Source of the DNA: Marsupella aquatica
Taxonomy: Eukaryota > Marchantiophyta
Assembly: GCA_973895155.1 (NCBI GenBank)
Contig: OZ316895.1
Coordinates: forward strand, 19,902,001-19,966,000
Length of the DNA stretch: 64,000 nucleotides
Direction: 5' to 3'
The notes under the pieces were generated by a model that was given only the letters and a program-made list of their open reading frames with translations, had not been told where the DNA came from and made no database searches. The translations under genes and the position numbers were made by a program. Each line of letters starts with the position of its first letter. Position 1 is the first letter of the stretch. Positions 59,442-64,000 of the stretch are shown here, piece by piece.

Positions 59442-61044
59442 GGTTCATGGGCTTGCCGTTGCGAATATCATCTATGCTCAACATATTCCATTTAGAAAAT
59501 CAGTTTTACTTTTATTTTCAAAAAACATAGTTGTAGATCTCGCCAAATCGTTGTTTTGAGACTTGTATGGCTTGCTAAAACGGACAGATGAGATTGGTAG
59601 ATGCAAACTAAAATGGATGGCCCAGATCTCAGGAGTTTGAATTTCACCAATTAGATCAAAACGATCGGCTTTCCCTTTTCTCCCTAAACATTCCATATTA
59701 TTGGATACAATTTTTGCCAGCCCTAGATCTTGGAGAGACCTTTTATTTGGAGCCCTTGAATGCATCAAACCATGGAGAGGATGCGCAGGGGAGCGAAAAT
59801 CTGATGGCTCAATGGAGGATGGTTGCCTGTGTCCATGGGTGAGGAGAGATATTTGAATGAGGCCTCCAAGTAACTAAGAGCCTCTTATACAGGGAAGGGA
59901 GTTGTGGTTTAGAACATTGGTTAGATCATTTCTAAAACTCTAAAAGGGTACATAAGGACCAAGAAAATGATCATGAAGCAGTTTCACACTTCTGAAGTTC
60001 CTAAAAATTCACTTTCTGTGGACCACCCTCCAGATATGGTTGATTATGTCTAGATCTAAGTGCACTCCTTAGTGCATCACTTCACTGCCAATTACTCAAT
60101 AAAGTTTTAGTGGCTTTCATACCTTCCAAAAAAGATGTTAAATTGAAATTCATGCCAAGTACTGTAACTGCTTACTGTTACACCAGCCAGATTGTTTGCC
60201 TCAGGTCACCTAAACGTAGAGACACAATCCATTCTTAATACCAAATTCTTATTGGGAATCAAGTATCCTACCTTCAACTATCTACAATCTGGTTTTTGAA
60301 GTCCTTGTTCGGAATTGTGGAACCAGCTGACTGAAGTGAGGTACATACTTTGCTTACAATTTTTTTGCCAAGCTGCATGTGATTTACACCATCACCCTCT
60401 TACTGGGCTTAGTGAAGTCTTTCAATGGGAGGAGGAAATTTGACAAGGACATCCCATGGATGAGTGTTTGTGCATAGATTGATGAGACACCTTCCTTTAC
60501 ACTCATACAGTATGGGATTGGATTTGTATAGTATAGAGGGAGAAGTACATATGGGGCAAGAAAGTAGCCAGGGGGAGGCCAGATACAAAGTGGAGGCCCA
60601 CAGATGACTTGGGGTGAGGGATTCATGCTTGGTTTGTTGCAACAGGTTGTGATTAAGTTGCCACTATAGATGTTTGAAGTTACATAGTCACTGTATTTAC
60701 AAATATGTCATGGTTTTGTATATACCTACCTTGGTTACCTTAGTGAACTTGCTGTCCATATATGAAACTATGGTATATTCGTAAATGCAAAAAAATTGTG
60801 GCACTAACGTCAATTAGAATATCTTTAGTGACAAAAACTAGAACATCTTTAGTGACAAAATACTTAAAAGTTGTTTGTCTAAATTGACAACGAGGGGGGA
60901 CTGTGGCCATCAGAGGGGGGATGGGGAAAAGGTAGGGTGGCTGTTGGGTTAGGAGGCAAGTGAGAGTGAAATAAACCACCAGTTATTCGAATCTAACCAG
61001 AGGTTGATGACCGCACTAGCTTACGGAGCAAGGGCACTAGCTCA

Positions 61045-61218
61045 TTGATGGAGCAAAGTAAAGTCTTGGGACCTGACTAGTTGCATGAAATTCCTTCATA
61101 GGACGTAGGAGACTACCATGAGCAGCTTATTGACGGAGCAAAATGAAGTCTTGGGACCTGAATAGTTGCATGAAATTCCTTCATATGACGTAGAAGACAA
61201 CCATCAGCGATGGATTCT
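61045..61218 (+). repeat. 85-bp tandem duplication
   Basis: AAGTCTTGGGACCTGA followed by TAGTTGCATGAAATTCCTTC and GACGTAG occurs twice with an 85-bp step (GAGCA anchors at 61051 and 61136). Confidence 0.85.
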
Positions 61219-62273
61219 CAGGTACATTAGAACTCAGCAGAACAACAGGACTAGTTACGACAGGAGGAAAAAATTCAATCAAATGGGTTTAGTTCAAGCT
61301 GGCGTCCTGAAGAAGGATAGGATGAGTAGGTGTGACGAGCCTAAAATGTGTGGTGAACTGAGTTGATCTGTAGAAATGCCCCTTTGATATCATAAATATA
61401 TCGCGATCTCGTGTCCTGTTTTCTTTAGGGCAAGCCATTTCATGGCTCTGAACCGGCAATTCGCGGATCAGGACGCTGTACAGATTAGTCTCACCGACAT
61501 CGTCATGCTCGAGGCATCAGTCAGTAATAGCCAGATGAGCTGCTACTCCTGCTCTTGGTGTTTGACATAGCATCTGGTACGTAACTCTGGTCTGCAATCG
61601 ATGAGCTTTGGCTAGCTCTGCAACAGAGTTCGCAATCTGAGTCCATGCATAATTCACATTGCCAGATACTCATGTCGTAGAAGTGTGGAATTTAAAAATT
61701 GTAGCTGTAACAACAATCTAAAGTAGTGCTTAGGAAATACAATTCTTTAGTAGATAGTCCATTATTGGAGTGCTTGCCTTTCGAGCTGTAGATGTGAGGA
61801 CAGTAATTATTTCCCTGGACATGAGCATCCGTAATTGCTTCTTGTAGCTGTAGGAGTTTTAAAAAATGGAAATTAGCCTTTCAACTATGTAGTTCAAACG
61901 ACTGTCATATGCTCCTTAATTGCTTCTTCTAGCTCCAGGAGGCTTGAAAAAAATTGCTTTCAAACAAAGCACTGTCAGGATATTTCCCTTCCGTAACTGA
62001 AGCCTCTTGTTGTTTCTGTAAATAATGTCGAACAACTGCATATTTTATAAGAAGTCTGCGACACATGCAAGAGAACAATATCTGGCGCCACCGTCCTTTT
62101 TAAGGTCTACTAAATCGATTGAACCGTACACTACAGCTAATTCTTGATTGTGAGATGCTTTAGACCAGTCATGTTCGCAGAGGGCAAGAAGCAAACGCGA
62201 AAATTCCGTTCACTTCTTCACTTCACATTCTGCGAACTGGTTGTCAAGGAGAGTCCAATCCAGGGGACCTGTT

Positions 62274-62953
62274 AAGCTGTTGACAAAGAATGGATTGATA
62301 AAACTGGCCAATGACCTGAATCAAGTAAAATTGCTCATCGTCAAAGAAGTGGGGTGACACAGCACGGCCCACAGTCAGCACCAAGTAGGCTACAACGACA
62401 TCCTTTATTATCCATTGATTGACAAAGAGGGTATGCATGCATCTCCATAAGTCATGTCCTCTTCATCACACTATAAAATGCTGAAATTGGCATGTTCATG
62501 TAACAAAGATTCTCCGCCCTCTGTGATAAGAGAGTGCTTGAAAATGTAATCTACACGCCTTCACATAGTTGAATTGCTTCATTCGAGACATCAGCTTTCT
62601 CTCTTATCGTTATTGAGAACACCGAAAGTGCACTAACACTTTCACATGCAGATACCATTCCACTCCATATTAGTCATCTAATGTTGATAACGTTTTACTA
62701 TCCTGTTCTTAAAAAAAATGCTAGACAATTACCAGGTATGCTATCCAAAAGACAGCGTTACTCTGGACGCTGAATAGGAGCAGATTAAATAGCTTGTAGC
62801 AACTCCAGGTCCAGCGCCTCGAATCTTTGGCCGCTGATAATTGCTTCTCTCCAGAAACACGGCTTGCAGATTCCTTCCCCATTTTGAGCCGAGACAGAAC
62901 TGAGACAAAAACAAAGATCCACGCGCATGAGAGATAGAGATCAAGACGCATGA
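62274..62953 (-). CDS. Candidate minus-strand membrane protein exons, unknown
   Basis: On the minus strand, an ATG near 62953 opens MRLDLYLSCAWIFVFVSVLS, which looks like a signal anchor. Basic residues (MGKESASRVSGEK) and a second hydrophobic stretch (FNLLLFSVQSNAVFWIAYL) follow, ending at a good donor (CTG|GTAATT, about 62729). A later open stretch, 62438-62244 on the minus strand (FVNQWIIKDVVVAYLVLTVG), is also hydrophobic, but I could not join the two with a convincing acceptor. No family recognised. It could be chance. Confidence 0.2.
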
Positions 62954-64000
62954 CAGACAGAAAGTCATCCCAACTCTCTCCAAGTTGAGATTGGATGCGA
63001 GAAGCAGGAAAATACACCCAAAGTGCCTTTCCTTAAGTTCTTCATTTAATCGATCCCACAAACTCAGTTCTCTATGTAGAATACTTTCCCCTTCAGGGTT
63101 GATGTCATCTATCCCATAAGTTCACCAGACTCCTATCTGATGTACCGGCAAAATTGACGATATCAGCCAGCAAAAATCTTAGTATGGCCGCACATTATGC
63201 CAGAAGAGTTCCGTCTCTTCACATCTTCCTCTTGAAGTTCCATCTAGTCTAACTACTGCCTCTGCCAAAAATTGAATAACTTAGCCGAAGAAGGGAGATG
63301 GAGAGTGGGTGGGTTTTAGCCATGGCTTTCACATTTAGATGGGATTGAGAGAGACATTTCTAACACTTGACCTAATTCTGTGGCATTACTACTCAATTTG
63401 TTGGGTATGTGCATGTGCTGGTGCCTGCGCAGACCAAAGCCAACCGAGCAATCAGATTCAGTAACTGACTAAATCAGATCAATAGGGCCAGGACATATGC
63501 AATGAAACTGGCAGCTTCCATCAAAGCAATGAGAGGCAGATAAGCACAATCGCCTGAAGTCTCTCAATGCATCGGGAGTCACGTCATTACCTCTCTGAGA
63601 ATACAGGCAATTAAATCAGGCTTGCATGTCTTGTCTACCTATTACCTCTGCCAAACTTTGATTAGCCTAGCATGTATTTCTACCCGCAGGAATAGTAACA
63701 ACAAGGCAGTATGTGGGCGTCGTCAAGGATGCCTTTCAAATAAGCGAATTCAAGTCTACATCTTCACGCTGTATCCTGCTCTTGTCAGCTCCTACAACTG
63801 GGCCATAAGCGCTATCATTATAATATGCAATTAGAATTGATGCTGCGTGGGGTAAGGGAATCAAGTAGGACTTGAAGGAGCTAAGAATTGTGCAACATTA
63901 CAAAACAAGAGATCCATAACGTCAGTTGATTTTCCCTACTTAATATCTGTGCATAAAGATGTGTCACAAACCTGGGGAGCTGCCACTACTTCTCGGCAGA

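Larger units (their letters stand above)
53563..59483 (+). mobile_element. Copia LTR retrotransposon 2, degenerate, 3' LTR truncated
   Basis: 5' LTR 53563-53906 (344 bp, TG...CA), followed by a PBS-like GGTATCAGAGC (53910-53920, initiator-Met tRNA type). A 1.9-kb leader, gag, protease, integrase and RT follow in Copia order, all broken by stops and frameshifts. The last 45 bp (59439-59483) equal the end of the 5' LTR (GATGGTTCATGGGCTTGCCG...). TATTC flanks both ends (53558-53562 and 59484-59488). A deletion has therefore removed the end of RNase H and most of the 3' LTR. Confidence 0.95.
59489..64000. other. Right-hand stretch with no recognised gene
   Basis: I find an 85-bp duplication at about 61045-61218, a small ORF (61442-61570, MALNRQFADQDAVQISL) of unknown kind, and a weak minus-strand membrane-protein candidate (listed separately). 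Otherwise nothing can be supported. Confidence 0.35.

Noticed and set aside
61166-61366. ORF with RWILRYIRTQ resembling the Copia WILRYL region
   Set aside because: The similarity covers about seven residues and the rest does not match. No element context.

Overview
This window comes from a nuclear genome of a land plant. The evidence is spliced plant-type genes with GT-AG introns, a gene of the plant-specific DUF247 family, telo-box promoter motifs, and a mix of Copia, Helitron, CACTA-like, SINE and MITE sequences. The sequence does not fix the lineage. Exon-rich housekeeping genes with introns of about 100-500 bp would suit a bryophyte or other non-flowering plant, but that is only an inference.

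Only three conserved host genes are clear. (1) A 15-exon WDR55-type WD40 gene lies at 29658-34538 (+) and reads 377 codons without interruption. (2) A four-exon RPB10 gene (shared small subunit of RNA polymerases I, II and III) lies at 37585-38503 (+), 72 codons. (3) A DUF247 membrane protein gene lies at 49708-51783 (+), intact if one 522-bp intron is removed. A fourth long coding region at 3067-5687 (+) belongs to no family I can name with confidence. It has a possible plant-transposon domain, three copies of a helical repeat and RNA polymerase II CTD-like Ser-Pro stretches. It sits in a transposon-like repeat landscape and has a single-base frame break near its end.

Layout: 555-935 Ser-codon minisatellite. 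About 1700-11667 is a repeat-rich block: the unknown gene, an array of about 580-bp units (7100-10431), an array of 83-bp units (10515-11270), and a CACTA-type terminus at 11667. 13350-13769 is a palindromic MITE. 14176-15871 and 19582-21372 are two related Helitron-like elements; the second carries a solo LTR. 21632-27749 is a complete Copia element with 138-bp LTRs, interrupted by a 664-bp DNA element. 29600-38503 holds the two housekeeping genes, with a SINE and short tandem repeats just upstream of RPB10. 41700-47560 is an AT-rich series of tandem repeats and element fragments. 49708-51783 is DUF247. 53563-59483 is a second Copia family with a truncated 3' LTR; the solo LTR at 19882 belongs to this same family. 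59489-64000 has no recognised gene, apart from a weak minus-strand membrane-protein candidate.

The WDR55 and RPB10 genes both carry a telo-box motif near the start of the gene. This fits shared growth-linked control of ribosome-biogenesis and transcription genes. The transposon layers can be partly ordered by nesting: the solo LTR came after Helitron copy 2, and the 664-bp element inserted into a Copia sequence. The first Copia copy has nearly identical LTRs despite defective coding, so it probably moved recently using proteins supplied in trans.
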